Source of the DNA: Pedomonas sp051304405
Lineage (GTDB): Bacteria > Pseudomonadota > Alphaproteobacteria > Sphingomonadales > Sphingomonadaceae
NCBI RefSeq assembly: GCF_051304405.1
Contig: NZ_JBPPGG010000001.1
Span: forward strand, 310,001-374,000
Direction: 5' to 3'
DNA: 64,000 bases
Under the pieces are notes generated by a model. That model did no database searches and was not told the origin of the DNA. It saw nothing but the letters and a program-made list of their open reading frames with translations. The position numbers were made by a program, and so were the translations under genes. Position 1 is the first letter of the stretch, and each line of letters begins with the position of its first letter. This document shows positions 19,629 to 30,877 of the stretch, in pieces.

Positions 19629-19730
19629 GGGGGGGGGGGGGGGGGGGGGGACCCCCCACCCCAAACCCCCCCCCCCCCCCCCCCTTTTTCTTTGTTTCCC
19701 NNNNNNNNNNGGGGGGGGGGGGGACTTCCA
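19629..19730. other. Assembly gap inside poly-G/poly-C sequence
   Basis: 22 consecutive G (19629-19650) are followed by C-rich runs up to 19684 and a short T-rich stretch. Ten N follow (19701-19710), then 13 G (19711-19723). This looks like low-quality read ends at a scaffold join rather than real sequence. The ribosome-binding site of the following gene cannot be assessed. Confidence 0.85.
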
Positions 19731-20225
19731 ATGCGCAAAATGCTCTCCGTGTCCGCTGCGTTGCTTGGTGCCGCACTGCTCTCCTCAGCACCCGCCTCGG
19801 CAGGCGTGATCTTCAATCTTGAGAACGCAGTGTTTACGGATGGCAGAACTCTCACAGGGTGGTTCGAGACAAGCGACGATTTCAGTGAACTGCTCGACCT
19901 GTTCCTTGATAACGAAATGTCCTCCTACACCCTGACAAACCTTGTCTCGTGGGACCCGACATCCGGGCTGAACGTATCGCGTGGCCCATTCCACCTTACG
20001 CTCCTGTTTGAAGGCGAGCTGACTGCCAGCGGAGTTGCCTTGGCAACCAAAAGCTATGAGTTCATTCTCGCCAAGCCGCCTACTGGTGGAAACAAATATT
20101 TGAGTTCAGGCCGCATCACAACCTCTGTCCCCGAGCCCGCCACATGGGGATTAATGTTCGGCGGCCTGTGTCTCGTCGGTGCAGCAACCATGCCTCGCCG
20201 CACGACGAGCGCCAGCCACGCCTGA
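19731..20225 (+). CDS. PEP-CTERM sorting-domain protein
   Basis: 164 residues. The signal peptide MRKMLSVSAALLGAALLSSA has a cleavage site near residue 24 (ASA-GV). A roughly 105-residue body of no recognised fold follows, then a C-terminal SVPEPATWGLMFGG motif (about residue 132) with a hydrophobic stretch and a basic end (MPRRT). PEP-CTERM proteins are exported and processed by exosortase, usually in exopolysaccharide-producing bacteria; no exosortase is in this window. The start was chosen at the ATG directly after the assembly gap. Base composition is lower in GC than its neighbours. Confidence 0.8.
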   Translation: MRKMLSVSAALLGAALLSSAPASAGVIFNLENAVFTDGRTLTGWFETSDDFSELLDLFLDNEMSSYTLTNLVSWDPTSGLNVSRGPFHLTLLFEGELTASGVALATKSYEFILAKPPTGGNKYLSSGRITTSVPEPATWGLMFGGLCLVGAATMPRRTTSASHA

Positions 20226-20272
20226 GCACGCACACACCCTTGTGCACCCAGGTTTGTGAAGCGGATATTTTT

Positions 20273-20309
20273 GAGGAGGTGGGACATCATGCTGTGGCCC
20301 CACCTCCTC
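20273..20309 (+). terminator. Hairpin downstream of the PEP-CTERM gene
   Basis: A perfect 11-bp stem GAGGAGGTGGG / CCCACCTCCTC with a 15-nt loop, 48 nt after the stop codon. It lacks a U-tract. Confidence 0.45.
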
Positions 20310-20661
20310 CAGTCTCTCCGTGTTCCCGAGCGGAGCTGTACTCAATGAGCGACGACACTCTCTCGATTGCTCGTGATACGTAAGCGTTCTTTTTCTCTGA
20401 CCGGCGCGACGGGATGCATGACCTCCGCCGCATCCGCCGCGATCACCCTTGTTTTTTTCCGCTGCCAATGAGAACGGCAGCGGCGATTTCGCGAACCGAG
20501 CCTGCTCCTTACCTGCCCTGCCTTTTCCAGCGCCGAAGACGCCGGGAAAAGTTTTCCCGCCCAAGGCAACCCAGCCCCTGCTGACACGTTGAGCCGGTGC
20601 CCCCGCACAGCCGGATTCCAGTCGCTGTGCGACCTGTCCCGGCAATCAGCGGAGCCTTGCG
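20310..20661. other. Intergenic sequence without identified features
   Basis: 350 bp between the PEP-CTERM hairpin and the Zn-dehydrogenase start. Only short chance ORFs are present. Presumed to carry the dehydrogenase promoter. Confidence 0.5.
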
Positions 20662-21885
20662 ATGAAAGCGGTCGTCTTTCACGACATCGGCGATATCCGG
20701 CTGGAGGAGGTTCCGAACCCGGTCCTGCGCGATCCGACCGATGCCATCGTCCGGCTGACCGCGTCCGCCATTTGCGGCACGGACCTGCATTTCGTGCGGG
20801 GCACGGTCAGCGGCATGAAGCCGGGCACCATTCTCGGCCACGAGGGCGTCGGGGTTGTGGAGGCGCTGGGTGCGAACGTGCGGAACCTGGAGGTGGGCGA
20901 CCGGGTGGTCATTCCCTCCACCATAGCCTGCGGCGCGTGCGCCTATTGCCGCGCCGGTTATTTCGCCCAGTGCGATCTGGCGAACCCCGGCGGCAAGCGG
21001 GCCGGCACGGCCTTCTATGGCGGCCCGGAGGCGGCAGGCGGCTATCCAGGCCTCCAGGCGGAGCGGGCGCGCATTCCCTTCGCCCACACCGGGCTCGTGA
21101 AGCTGCCGGAGGACGTGACGGACGATCAGGCGATCCTGCTCTCCGACATTTTCCCCACCGGCTGGTTCGGGGCGAAGCTGGCGGAAATCTCCAAGGGCGA
21201 CACGGTCGCCGTGTTCGGCTGCGGCCCTGTGGGCCAGTTCGCCATCGCCAGCGCCCGGCTGCTGGATGCGGGGCGGATCTTCGCCATCGACTGCCTGCCG
21301 GACCGGCTGGCCCTTGCCCGCCGCCAGGGGGCGGAGGTCATCAACTACGAGACGGAGAACCCGGTCGAGGCGATTCTCACCCTCACCAACGGCATCGGCG
21401 TTGACCGGGCCATCGACGCGGTAGGCGTGGACGCCTGCCGCGCCCATCGCGGCCCGGCGGCGGAGAAGGCGCAGGAGCGCGCGGAGGATTTCGACCGCCA
21501 GTTGCGCACTCTTGTGCCGCGCATTGCCCCGGAGGGCGACAACTGGATCCCCGGCGACGGGCCCAGCCAGGCGCTGGAATGGGCGGTGCAGGCGCTGGCC
21601 AAGGCGGGCACGCTCTCGGTCATCGGCGTCTATCCGCCCGAGGCGCGCACCTTCCCCATCGGCGAGGCGATGAACAAGAACCTCGCCATCAACATGGGCA
21701 ACTGCAACCACCGGCGCTACATCCCGCACCTGATCGAGCTGGTGCGGCGCCGGGCGATCAACCCTGCTGCCATTCTCACCCACACGGTGCCGCTTGAGTC
21801 GGCCATCGACGCCTACCGGGCGTTCGATGCCCGCCGCACCGGCTGGATCAAGGTGGAGTTGCAGCCGGGCCGCCTGCCCTCCTGA
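20662..21885 (+). CDS. Zinc-dependent alcohol/formaldehyde dehydrogenase family protein
   Basis: 407 residues of the zinc MDR family. Catalytic zinc ligands are C38 (AICGTDLH), the GHEGVG histidine and glutamate, and DIFPTGW. Structural zinc cysteines lie in ACGACAYCRAGYFAQC. The Rossmann motif is VFGCGPVGQFA. An insertion (about 255-300: CRAHRGPAAEKAQERAEDFD) resembles the glutathione-independent formaldehyde dehydrogenase group rather than classical ADH. The natural substrate is unknown. It appears monocistronic; a second, shorter relative is at 58616. Confidence 0.85.
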   Translation: MKAVVFHDIGDIRLEEVPNPVLRDPTDAIVRLTASAICGTDLHFVRGTVSGMKPGTILGHEGVGVVEALGANVRNLEVGDRVVIPSTIACGACAYCRAGYFAQCDLANPGGKRAGTAFYGGPEAAGGYPGLQAERARIPFAHTGLVKLPEDVTDDQAILLSDIFPTGWFGAKLAEISKGDTVAVFGCGPVGQFAIASARLLDAGRIFAIDCLPDRLALARRQGAEVINYETENPVEAILTLTNGIGVDRAIDAVGVDACRAHRGPAAEKAQERAEDFDRQLRTLVPRIAPEGDNWIPGDGPSQALEWAVQALAKAGTLSVIGVYPPEARTFPIGEAMNKNLAINMGNCNHRRYIPHLIELVRRRAINPAAILTHTVPLESAIDAYRAFDARRTGWIKVELQPGRLPS

Positions 21886-21894
21886 GTCCCGCCC

Positions 21895-22725
21895 CTAGCG
21901 TTCGTCCTTCAGGCGCATGACGACGGACTGGCTGGCGGTTGCCATCAGGGTGCCGTCCTCGGCGAACAGGTGCATGCGCCCGTGGCCGAACCCGCCGTGC
22001 ACGCCGTGGATGCGGATGTCGCACAACACCCACTCGGTGGGCACCACGCAGCGGAAGCGGATGGTGTTGTCGAGGCTGTTGGCCATGACGGCCCGGCCGA
22101 TGGCATCGCCCACCGCCAGCGGCACGAAGTCCGCCACCATCGCCAGCAGCGCCGAGTCGACCGGCTGGCCCTTGGCGGGGCGGATCCACAGCACCACGTT
22201 GCCGTCCTCGCTCACGCCGGTGGCCTGGCCGCTGGAGATCTGCTCGCCGCGCCCCTTCACCACGCGGACCTCGAAGTAGCTGTAGAGGTCGCCGGGGTCG
22301 CGGCTCCAGCTCCAGATATGGGGCAGCAGCTCGCATTCCTCCGGCCTCGGCACGACCGGCACCTTGGCCCACTGGTGGGAGAGGCTGCTCGGCCGCGAGC
22401 CCAGCGCGGCGTTGACGGTGAGGATTTCCTTGTCGCGCACATGGCCGACCACGCGCGCCTGGCTGGTGTAGTGGCCGGAGACCGGCACCAGCACGTCCAG
22501 ATCGACGATGGAGCCGGGCCGGGCGTAGTCGAGGTATTGCGCCGTTGCCCAGATGGTCGGGCGGCCCGTGGTGCCTTCGAGGGCGCGGATGGAGGCGGCA
22601 AGACCGGCGCCGCCGTAGAGGAACTGCTGCCCCGGGCGACCAACGCACAGCGCCAGCTCGACAGGCAGATACCAGCGGTGCGGATTGTGAGTCGCCTTCA
22701 GCTCGAAAAAGGGTGCTTCGCTCAT
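21895..22725 (-). CDS. Acyl-CoA thioesterase, double-hotdog (TesB-like)
   Basis: 276 residues. The N-terminal hotdog domain has FLYGGAGLAASIRALE, and the C-terminal hotdog has NTIRFRCVVPTEWVLCDIRIHG and GFGHGRMHLFAEDGTLMATA, as in TesB/Acot8-like thioesterases. It would hydrolyse acyl-CoA to free acid and CoA. The ATG at 22725 gives the expected N-terminus; the longer frame to 22803 is unsupported. It is convergent with the Zn-dehydrogenase (9 nt between stops). Confidence 0.82.
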   Translation of the reverse strand: MSEAPFFELKATHNPHRWYLPVELALCVGRPGQQFLYGGAGLAASIRALEGTTGRPTIWATAQYLDYARPGSIVDLDVLVPVSGHYTSQARVVGHVRDKEILTVNAALGSRPSSLSHQWAKVPVVPRPEECELLPHIWSWSRDPGDLYSYFEVRVVKGRGEQISSGQATGVSEDGNVVLWIRPAKGQPVDSALLAMVADFVPLAVGDAIGRAVMANSLDNTIRFRCVVPTEWVLCDIRIHGVHGGFGHGRMHLFAEDGTLMATASQSVVMRLKDER

Positions 22726-22863
22726 GCTGAAACAACGCTCCTTGCGGTTCTGAGGTGCAGCGTACCCCGCCAGCCTGCTTCGGCAAACAGGCTCAAAACG
22801 CAAACGGGCGGCCAGCTTGCGCTGCCCGCCCGTTCCGTCCCAAGTTCGGCAGCCTCACCGTGA

Positions 22864-22940
22864 TGGTCGGGGAGAGAGGATTCGAACCTCCGGCCCCTGC
22901 GTCCCGAACACAGTGCTCTACCAGGCTGAGCTACTCCCCG
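22864..22940 (-). tRNA. tRNA-Pro (anticodon CGG), CCA encoded
   Basis: The reverse strand folds as a full cloverleaf. The acceptor is CGGGGAG/CTCCCCG with discriminator A and encoded CCA. The D-arm is GCTC...GAGC. The anticodon stem CTGTG/CGCAG closes the loop TTCGGGA with anticodon CGG. The T-arm contains GGTTCGAATCC. 77 nt in all. It decodes CCG proline codons, which are frequent in this GC-rich genome. Confidence 0.96.
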
Positions 22941-23051
22941 TCAGGAGGCCGCCGCCTTGGGTGGCGCGTCTATAGCGCCATTCCGCGCGGCGATGCAAGA
23001 ACAATAAGCTGAACTTTTTCGCCTCCCCTGCAAAAATTTCGTTTGGCCGGC

Positions 23052-23072
23052 GCGGGGGTTCCTCACCCCCGC
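23052..23072 (-). terminator. Terminator overlapping the DUF4139 gene stop
   Basis: GCGGGGGT-tcctc-ACCCCCGC forms an 8-bp stem that contains the stop codon region (23063-23065). A T-rich tract (AAATTTTTG) lies about 20 nt further on the reverse strand. Confidence 0.4.
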
Positions 23073-24466
23073 TGGCGAACCGTGGCCTTGACCGTCACCG
23101 TGCCCCCGGCGGGCACGGTCACGCGCCAGCGGGCGGTGTCCGCGTCCAGCCGCTCGTGCTTCTGGCTTTCCTCGATCACCTCCCATTCGCCGCCGAGTCC
23201 GCTCTGGCGCAGATCGACGGTGACGGCCTGATCCTTCGCGTTCTTCAGCTCGTAGGCCATGGACCACTCCACATGGCGCGGCCCCTCGCCCCGGTTGAGC
23301 ACCTGCTGGCTGACCAGCGTGGGCTTCACCGTCACGTCGAAGGCCTTGCCCAGAATCAGGTCCGCCGCGCCGCCTTCGGGCGTGTGCGGGATCCTGTTCT
23401 CGCCGAGGAACTGGCTGTTGCCGGCCTTGTCCTGCCCGTAGAAGCGCACGGTGCCTGCCGGCAGCGGCTTGCCGAGGCCGTTGCCCCGGGTGTTGTCGAA
23501 TCGCACACGGGTCTCGACGCTCTGCGGCTGCGGGAAGCTCTGCGGCCCCCACAGCTCGAAGCGGTAGCTGCGCTCCGCCTTCACGGCGGCGGCGGAGACA
23601 AGGCTGACCTGCTTGGTCTGGCGGCGCAGCAGCGTCACCGGCTGCGGCAGGGTGTAGAGGTGGTAGTCTCCCACGCTCTCCCGCTGCGGCGCGGCTTCGG
23701 CGGCCATCATGGCATCGGCCGCCTTGGCCATCACCATGGTCGGCGCGAAGCGGCGCTCCAGCGCCACGTCGCCCGCCATCAGCTGCACGCGGGCGTCGCG
23801 GAAGTCGGTGCTGGTGCCGTTCTCCAGCGTCGCCCAGCCCTGCAGGGAGAGCACGCCGCGCGCTTCGTCATAGACCCCCACGTAATTCGCCTGCCAGCCG
23901 AGGCCATTGGCGAGGTAGGACAGGCCCAGCGGCTGCGCCGCCCCGCCCCGGCTGTTCACCCGCAGCGACAGGGTCGGCTCGGCGGCCAGTCCCTCCGGCA
24001 CGCTGTCAAAGACAAGGCGGGTGAAGGTGCCGTCCGGCCGCACCGTCTCGATCTCGCCGTTGCTGCGCACCACCAGCCCGTCGTTGACGGCCAGCACCTC
24101 GACCGGCTGGCGTGTCTCCGCCCCCGTGGCCGGATTGACCCGCACCAGCGTGACGGTCTTGCCCACGAATCGCTCGGCCAGCGCCTGCGGCGTCAGCGTC
24201 TCGGGCAGGAAGCTGGCCTCCAGCACGCTCACGCCGTCGGCGCGCACCGTCACCGTCTCCGGGCGCATCTCGGCGGGCAGGCCGGTCAGCGTCACCGTGC
24301 CGACGCCCTGGGGCAGTGCCACCGTGCGGGTCTCCCGCACCATGCCGAAACCGCCGTTGTAGATCGTCAGTCCGGCGCCGTCCGCCGCCAGCGCAGGCGC
24401 GGCGACTCCGGCCAGAGCAACCCCGGCCAGCACAGCCCTGGACGCCGCTTGCAGAATCCTCGTCAT
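23063..24466 (-). CDS. DUF4139 domain-containing exported protein
   Basis: 467 residues. A signal peptide (about 1-28, ending APALAA) is followed by an N-terminal segment (LTIYNGGFGMVRETRTV) and the DUF4139 beta-rich domain (about 175-465; LSYLANGLGWQANYVGVYD, with RFELWGPQSFPQPQSVETRV near the middle). Function is unknown in the family; the architecture suggests an envelope or secreted beta-sandwich protein. The start at 24466 has AAGG upstream. It is followed downstream by tRNA-Pro, and upstream the subtilase gene is on the same strand. Confidence 0.8.
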   Translation of the reverse strand: MTRILQAASRAVLAGVALAGVAAPALAADGAGLTIYNGGFGMVRETRTVALPQGVGTVTLTGLPAEMRPETVTVRADGVSVLEASFLPETLTPQALAERFVGKTVTLVRVNPATGAETRQPVEVLAVNDGLVVRSNGEIETVRPDGTFTRLVFDSVPEGLAAEPTLSLRVNSRGGAAQPLGLSYLANGLGWQANYVGVYDEARGVLSLQGWATLENGTSTDFRDARVQLMAGDVALERRFAPTMVMAKAADAMMAAEAAPQRESVGDYHLYTLPQPVTLLRRQTKQVSLVSAAAVKAERSYRFELWGPQSFPQPQSVETRVRFDNTRGNGLGKPLPAGTVRFYGQDKAGNSQFLGENRIPHTPEGGAADLILGKAFDVTVKPTLVSQQVLNRGEGPRHVEWSMAYELKNAKDQAVTVDLRQSGLGGEWEVIEESQKHERLDADTARWRVTVPAGGTVTVKATVRQRG

Positions 24467-24611
24467 AAGCCTTCCCCATCTGAAACACCCGGGCACCCTG
24501 TGCGTGCCGGACTGAACCGTAGCTGAACTGAAATGATTAAACATTTCTGCCGGTTCCGTCCCGCCCGTCGCGGGGGGCGGGGCCGCCCGGGTTCAGAGGG
24601 CGGGCTCGGGG

Positions 24612-25790
24612 TCAGCTGGTGGGGAAGTCGGCGGCGAGCTCGCGGTTCGACAGGGTTCGGGCGCGGTCGAAGGCCTTTGCCAGATCGATATGGCCATGGC
24701 CGGTCACCGCATCGACACCGGACTGCCCCATGTCGTGGGCGCAATCCAGCAGGAGCCGTGCCGCCGTCTGCGCGTCGAGCGCGGGAAAGGCGTCCAGCAG
24801 CAGCGCGATCGCGCCCGCCACATAGGCGGTGGCGAAGGACGTGCCCGATTCCTGCTCGCAATGGTGCGCGTCGCATTCCACGTTGATCTTGTCGCCCGGG
24901 GCGATGAGATAGCGATCCCGCGCCTTGCCCGCGCGGTTGGAAAACTTGGCGAGAGTCCCGGCGCGGGTGGCGGCGCCCACCGCCATGATCGAGTCGGCCA
25001 GCCGAGGATCGGCGCCATAGCGGGCGGGCCAGGCGGTCTGGTGGCCGCCCTCGTTGCCGGCCGCCACGACCAGCACCGCGCCCGCTTTCGCCGCCCGTTC
25101 CAGCGCCGGCTCCAGGGACGTCAGCGGCTTGCCGCCCGCCAGCGAGAGGATGATGACCTGCGCGCCCTGGGCGAGGGCGTAGTCGATTCCCCGGGCGACG
25201 TGGGAACCGGTCAGCAGGCACCCCGCCTTGCGGCAGGGGAGATCGAGGTCGGCCCGCACCGACAGCACCGTCACCTCGGGCGCAACGCCGATGATCCCGG
25301 CGCCGTCCTGCGCGGCGGCCAGCGCCGAGGCGATGCGGGCGCCGTGGGTGCGCACGCCGCTGTCCCTGCGATCCTGGATCAGGTCAATGGAGTCGGGCGA
25401 GACGTTCCGCAGCACATCAGGCGGCGCGGTCTCGATGCCCGTATCGATGATGGCGATCGTGACGCCGCGCCCGGTGGCACCCGCCTCATAGGCGGCGGTG
25501 GCGCGAATGGCCATGAGGCCCCAGTTGCGGTGGAACTCTTCCTGAAGGCGGGCATCGAAACGGGGATGCACCAACCCGCGTCTGGAGAGATTGGGCGGCA
25601 GGCTTGCCACGGCCGCGATGTCCGGAGAGTCCGTATCCGACACCTCCGCCTCCGGATCTGCCCGTCCGGGGGATGCAGCGCCGGCAATGCCGGCAAACAG
25701 AACGCAAAGAAACAGAACAACAACTCGGTGTACGCGAAGACCCAGCCGGAACATTGGCTGCGCCGCGCACCCATCGTCGCCGGAGCGCAT
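24612..25790 (-). CDS. S8 (subtilisin-like) serine protease, exported
   Basis: 392 residues. An N-terminal hydrophobic signal (VVVLFLCVLFAGIAGAAS) lies near residues 25-42. The catalytic triad is visible: Asp in IAIIDTGIE, His in RTHGARIAS and Ser in SGTSFATAYVAG, with the oxyanion Asn in VVAAGNEGG. An additional cysteine pair (LPCRKAGCLL) may form a disulfide. It is predicted to act in the periplasm or be secreted. The ATG at 25790 was chosen; an internal ATG at 25754 would also leave a signal peptide. It precedes the DUF4139 gene with a 145-bp gap. Confidence 0.88.
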   Translation of the reverse strand: MRSGDDGCAAQPMFRLGLRVHRVVVLFLCVLFAGIAGAASPGRADPEAEVSDTDSPDIAAVASLPPNLSRRGLVHPRFDARLQEEFHRNWGLMAIRATAAYEAGATGRGVTIAIIDTGIETAPPDVLRNVSPDSIDLIQDRRDSGVRTHGARIASALAAAQDGAGIIGVAPEVTVLSVRADLDLPCRKAGCLLTGSHVARGIDYALAQGAQVIILSLAGGKPLTSLEPALERAAKAGAVLVVAAGNEGGHQTAWPARYGADPRLADSIMAVGAATRAGTLAKFSNRAGKARDRYLIAPGDKINVECDAHHCEQESGTSFATAYVAGAIALLLDAFPALDAQTAARLLLDCAHDMGQSGVDAVTGHGHIDLAKAFDRARTLSNRELAADFPTS

Positions 25791-26171
25791 GGGCACGGTT
25801 CACTTCCTGTCTTTTTCCGTCGCGCGCAGTCACGCCGTCCAGCGGGTCGGAAGCCGTAAAGGCGCGGGACGCAAGGGTTGCAGTTTCAGTTCCCGCCTGG
25901 CGCACGGGCGCCCGCGGGCCGGCTCCAGCGCCTTCGGAATCGTCTCCGGCGCGGGAGTCGGATAACCTGCCCCCCGACAGGGTCCGCCATTAACTGGCTG
26001 TGCAAGTGTACGGCCAAGAGCCGTCGGCCGGGTAGTTAGGCGCCTGTGGGGCCACTCTCAAGGGGTTCTGAGACGAACCGTGGCCGGGTGTTTCCATTCG
26101 TCGCAGGGCGGTGGCCCGGCAACGGGACGTGCGTGCCATTTTGGTGAAAACCGCTCGGGAAGGGCCGACGC
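25791..26171. other. 381-bp intergenic region
   Basis: It lies between the start of the protease gene and the end of the histidine kinase gene, both on the reverse strand. No gene, RNA or strong repeat was recognised. Short forward ORFs here are shadows. Confidence 0.5.
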
Positions 26172-28145
26172 TCAGCGGTTCACGAACTGAAGCTCCGGGG
26201 CCGGTGCCCGGCTGGCTTCGGTCAGCTCCGCGACGGCCGCCGCGAGCTGCTCCTGCTGGAACGGCTTGTGCAGCCGGGGCAGATCGGGGCTCTTCTGCGG
26301 GTGCAGCTCGGCATAGCCGGTCACCAGCAGCACCGGCAGGCGCGGCCAGCCCGCCCGCACGATCTCGGCCAGTTGCGTGCCGGTCATCTCCGGCATCAGA
26401 TAGTCGGTGATCAGCAGGTCCACCGGCTGGCGGCCCAGAATCTCCAGCGCCTGCTTGCCGGAGGAGGCCTCCACCACCCGGTGGCCCAGCTCCTGAAGCA
26501 GCGCCACCGTGTAATTGAGTACCAGCCTGTCATCGTCCACCGCCAAGACCGTCAGCGACCCCTGCGGCGCCGACTCCGGCGCTGCACGCAGGCGCGGCGG
26601 CTGCGGCGCGGCGGTCGCGGTTGCCGCCACCGCCGGCAGCCACAGCTCGGCCGTGGTGCCCTCGCCCTTGCGGCTTTTCAGCACCAGCCGGCCGCCGCAT
26701 TGCTCGGCGAGGCCATGGACCATGGGCAGCCCGAGCCCGGTGCCCTTGCCGATGCCCTTGGTGGTGAAGAAGGGGTCGATCGCCTGGGCCAGGGTTTTCT
26801 CGTCCATCCCCTCGCCCTTGTCGGCAACGGCGAGGCAGACATACTGCCCCTGCGCCAGGCCCTGGGCATTGTCGGCGGGCACCGCCGCTTCCTTGGCACT
26901 GATGACGATGCGCCCGCCTCCCGGCATGGCGTCCCGCGCGTTGACCGCCAGGTTGATGATGGCCAGCTCCAGCTGGACCGGATCGGCCAGCACCGTCGGC
27001 AACGTCGAGGGGAAGCAGGTGTCCACTGTCACCTGTGCGCCCAGCGTGCGCTGGAGCAGCTCGGCCATGTTGTGCACCAGCGCGGCCGTGTCCACCGCCT
27101 CCAGCTTCAGCTCCTGCTTGCGGGCGAAGGCCAGCATGCGCTGGGTCAGGGTCGCGCCGCGCTCGGCGGCCATGATGGCGTTGTTGATGAAGCGCAGCGC
27201 ATCCGATTCCGCGGGCAAGCGCTTGCGGGCCAGGTCGAGACTGCCCAGCACCGCCGCCAGCAGGTTGTTGAAGTCGTGGGCCACGCCGCCGGTCAGCTTG
27301 CCGATGGCCTCCATCTTCTGCGCCTGAAAAAAGGCCTCGCGGGCCTGCTCCAGCGCCAGCTGCGCCTCGCGGCGCTCGGTGATGTCGCGGGTCACCTTGG
27401 CGAAGCCCAGCAGCCGGCCGTCGTCGTCGCGGATGGCGTCGATGATGGCATGGGCCCAGAAGCGCGATCCGTCATTGCGGACGCGCCAGCCCTCGGCCTC
27501 GAACCGCCCTTCGCGGGCGGCAGTCGCCAGCCCCAGCTCCGGCAGCCCGGCAATCCGGTCCTCCTCCGTATAGAAGCGCGAGAAATGCTGGCCGATGATG
27601 TCCTCGGGCGCATAGCCCTTGATGCGCATCGCGCCCGCATTCCAGTTGGTGACGTAGCCGTGGGCGTCCAGCATGTAGATGGCGTAGTCGGTCACGCTCT
27701 GAACCAGCAGGCGGAACCGCTCCTCGCTCCGGCGCAGCGCCTCCTGCGTCTGTTTGCGCACGGCCAGATCGTGGGTGATCATGGCAAAGCCCATCGGCTT
27801 GCCGGTGTCGTTGCGGATGGGGTCGATGACGGTGTGCGCCCAGAAGCGGGTGCCATCCTTGCGGACGTGCCACCCTTCGAACTCGAAGTGCCCTTCTGTC
27901 GCCGCGACGCGGAGCGCCCGCTCCGGCATGCCGGCGGCGCGGTCTTCATCGGTAAAGAAGCGGGAGGACGGCTGGCCGACGATTTCCCGTTCCGAATAGC
28001 CCCTGGAGCGCTCGGCCCCCGGATTCCAGCTTGCCACCTGGCCCGCCTCGTCGAGCAGGAGAATGGCATAATCAGTCACGGAACCCACCGGAAGACGGAA
28101 GCGTTCACCCTCCGTAATATCACTTCCATGCTCCAAACCTGTCAT
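26172..28145 (-). CDS. Soluble hybrid histidine kinase (PAS-PAS-HisKA-HATPase-REC)
   Basis: 657 residues, no membrane segment. Two consecutive PAS domains (about 15-135 and 145-260), similar to each other, share SVTDYAI near the start and WAH..ID.IR later. HisKA with the phospho-acceptor His in GGVAHDFNNLLA follows near 290, then HATPase_c (LAVNARDAMP N-box; GKGTGLGLPMV G-box). The C-terminal receiver has LAVDDD, the phospho-Asp in LLITDYLMP and the conserved Lys in LHKPF. It is a cytoplasmic sensor, perhaps redox or light, but no flavin or heme residues can be assigned. No cognate regulator gene is adjacent. The start MTGLEH is chosen by homology of the first PAS; upstream in-frame starts exist. 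Confidence 0.88.
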   Translation of the reverse strand: MTGLEHGSDITEGERFRLPVGSVTDYAILLLDEAGQVASWNPGAERSRGYSEREIVGQPSSRFFTDEDRAAGMPERALRVAATEGHFEFEGWHVRKDGTRFWAHTVIDPIRNDTGKPMGFAMITHDLAVRKQTQEALRRSEERFRLLVQSVTDYAIYMLDAHGYVTNWNAGAMRIKGYAPEDIIGQHFSRFYTEEDRIAGLPELGLATAAREGRFEAEGWRVRNDGSRFWAHAIIDAIRDDDGRLLGFAKVTRDITERREAQLALEQAREAFFQAQKMEAIGKLTGGVAHDFNNLLAAVLGSLDLARKRLPAESDALRFINNAIMAAERGATLTQRMLAFARKQELKLEAVDTAALVHNMAELLQRTLGAQVTVDTCFPSTLPTVLADPVQLELAIINLAVNARDAMPGGGRIVISAKEAAVPADNAQGLAQGQYVCLAVADKGEGMDEKTLAQAIDPFFTTKGIGKGTGLGLPMVHGLAEQCGGRLVLKSRKGEGTTAELWLPAVAATATAAPQPPRLRAAPESAPQGSLTVLAVDDDRLVLNYTVALLQELGHRVVEASSGKQALEILGRQPVDLLITDYLMPEMTGTQLAEIVRAGWPRLPVLLVTGYAELHPQKSPDLPRLHKPFQQEQLAAAVAELTEASRAPAPELQFVNR

Positions 28146-28278
28146 GCTCCGTCCCGGATACCCAGACCGCGCAAGCAACAGCGCAGTTGGGAAAAACTCT
28201 TTGAGGCAGCAAAGGTTCCGCAGGGTTATTACTGTTAGCATCCGACGGTCCGGGCCCGTCCCGGTGCGGCGGCGGGAC

Positions 28279-28310
28279 AAAAAAAGAGGCGCCGGTTCGA
28301 GCGGCGCCTC
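28279..28310 (-). terminator. Rho-independent terminator of ssb
   Basis: The stem GAGGCGCCG-gttcgag-CGGCGCCTC (28286-28310) is followed on the reverse strand by seven U residues. It is a textbook terminator 34 nt past the ssb stop. Confidence 0.85.
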
Positions 28311-28343
28311 AATCCTTCAGAACAATCGTTCCTCTGCCGTTCC

Positions 28344-28892
28344 TCAGAACGGGATATCGTCATCCAGCTCGTCACTCTGGGCCGGACGGCCGCCAAAGCC
28401 GCCGCGGCTGCCGCCGCCCGACGACGGGCCATTGCGGAAGCTGCTGCCACCGGCACCGAAGCCGCCGCCCATGTCGTCGCCGTAGTCGCCGCCGAAGCCG
28501 CCGCCCGCACCGCCGCCGAAGCCGCCCTCGCCGCCGCCGCCGCGGCTGTCGAGGATGGTCAGCTCGCCGCGGTAGCGCTGCAACACGATCTCCGTGGTGT
28601 AGCGCTCCTGGCCCTGCTGGTCGGTCCACTTGCGGGTTTGCAGCTGGCCCTCAACGTAGATCTTCGAGCCCTTGCGCAGATAGCTTTCCGCCACCTTGCC
28701 CAGGTTCTCGTTGAAGATCACCACGCTGTGCCATTCGGTGCGCTCCTTGCGCTCGCCGGTGGCGCGGTCACGCCACGTCTCGGACGTGGCGACCCGCAGA
28801 TTGACCACCTTGGAGCCGTCATTGAGCGAACGGACTTCCGGGTCGCGCCCCAGATTGCCGATGAGAATGACCTTGTTGACGCTTCCCGCCAT
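28344..28892 (-). CDS. ssb: Single-stranded DNA-binding protein
   Basis: 182 residues. An OB-fold domain (about 1-112: MAGSVNKVILIGNLGRDPEV, with TEWHSVVIF and VEGQLQTRKW) is followed by a Gly-rich linker (about 115-170). The acidic tip DDDIPF binds partner proteins. It coats ssDNA in replication, repair and recombination. Length and the DDIPF tail are fully typical. It stands alone between feoB and the histidine kinase, with a strong terminator. Confidence 0.97.
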   Translation of the reverse strand: MAGSVNKVILIGNLGRDPEVRSLNDGSKVVNLRVATSETWRDRATGERKERTEWHSVVIFNENLGKVAESYLRKGSKIYVEGQLQTRKWTDQQGQERYTTEIVLQRYRGELTILDSRGGGGEGGFGGGAGGGFGGDYGDDMGGGFGAGGSSFRNGPSSGGGSRGGFGGRPAQSDELDDDIPF

Positions 28893-28999
28893 GCTTCGTT
28901 CCGTCTCTGTCTGTATCCTGGATATTGGGCGCGGAGCATAGCAGGCTCGCGCCGGTTTGCCACCGTCCGATCGCAGGCTCCGTCACAATAGGGTCGACG

Positions 29000-30873
<1,874 letters not shown>

Positions 30874-30877
<4 letters not shown>

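Noticed and set aside
19629..19684. G-quadruplex or phase-variable homopolymer tract
   Set aside because: It flanks N bases and mirrors poly-G/poly-C, so an assembly artefact is the simpler reading.
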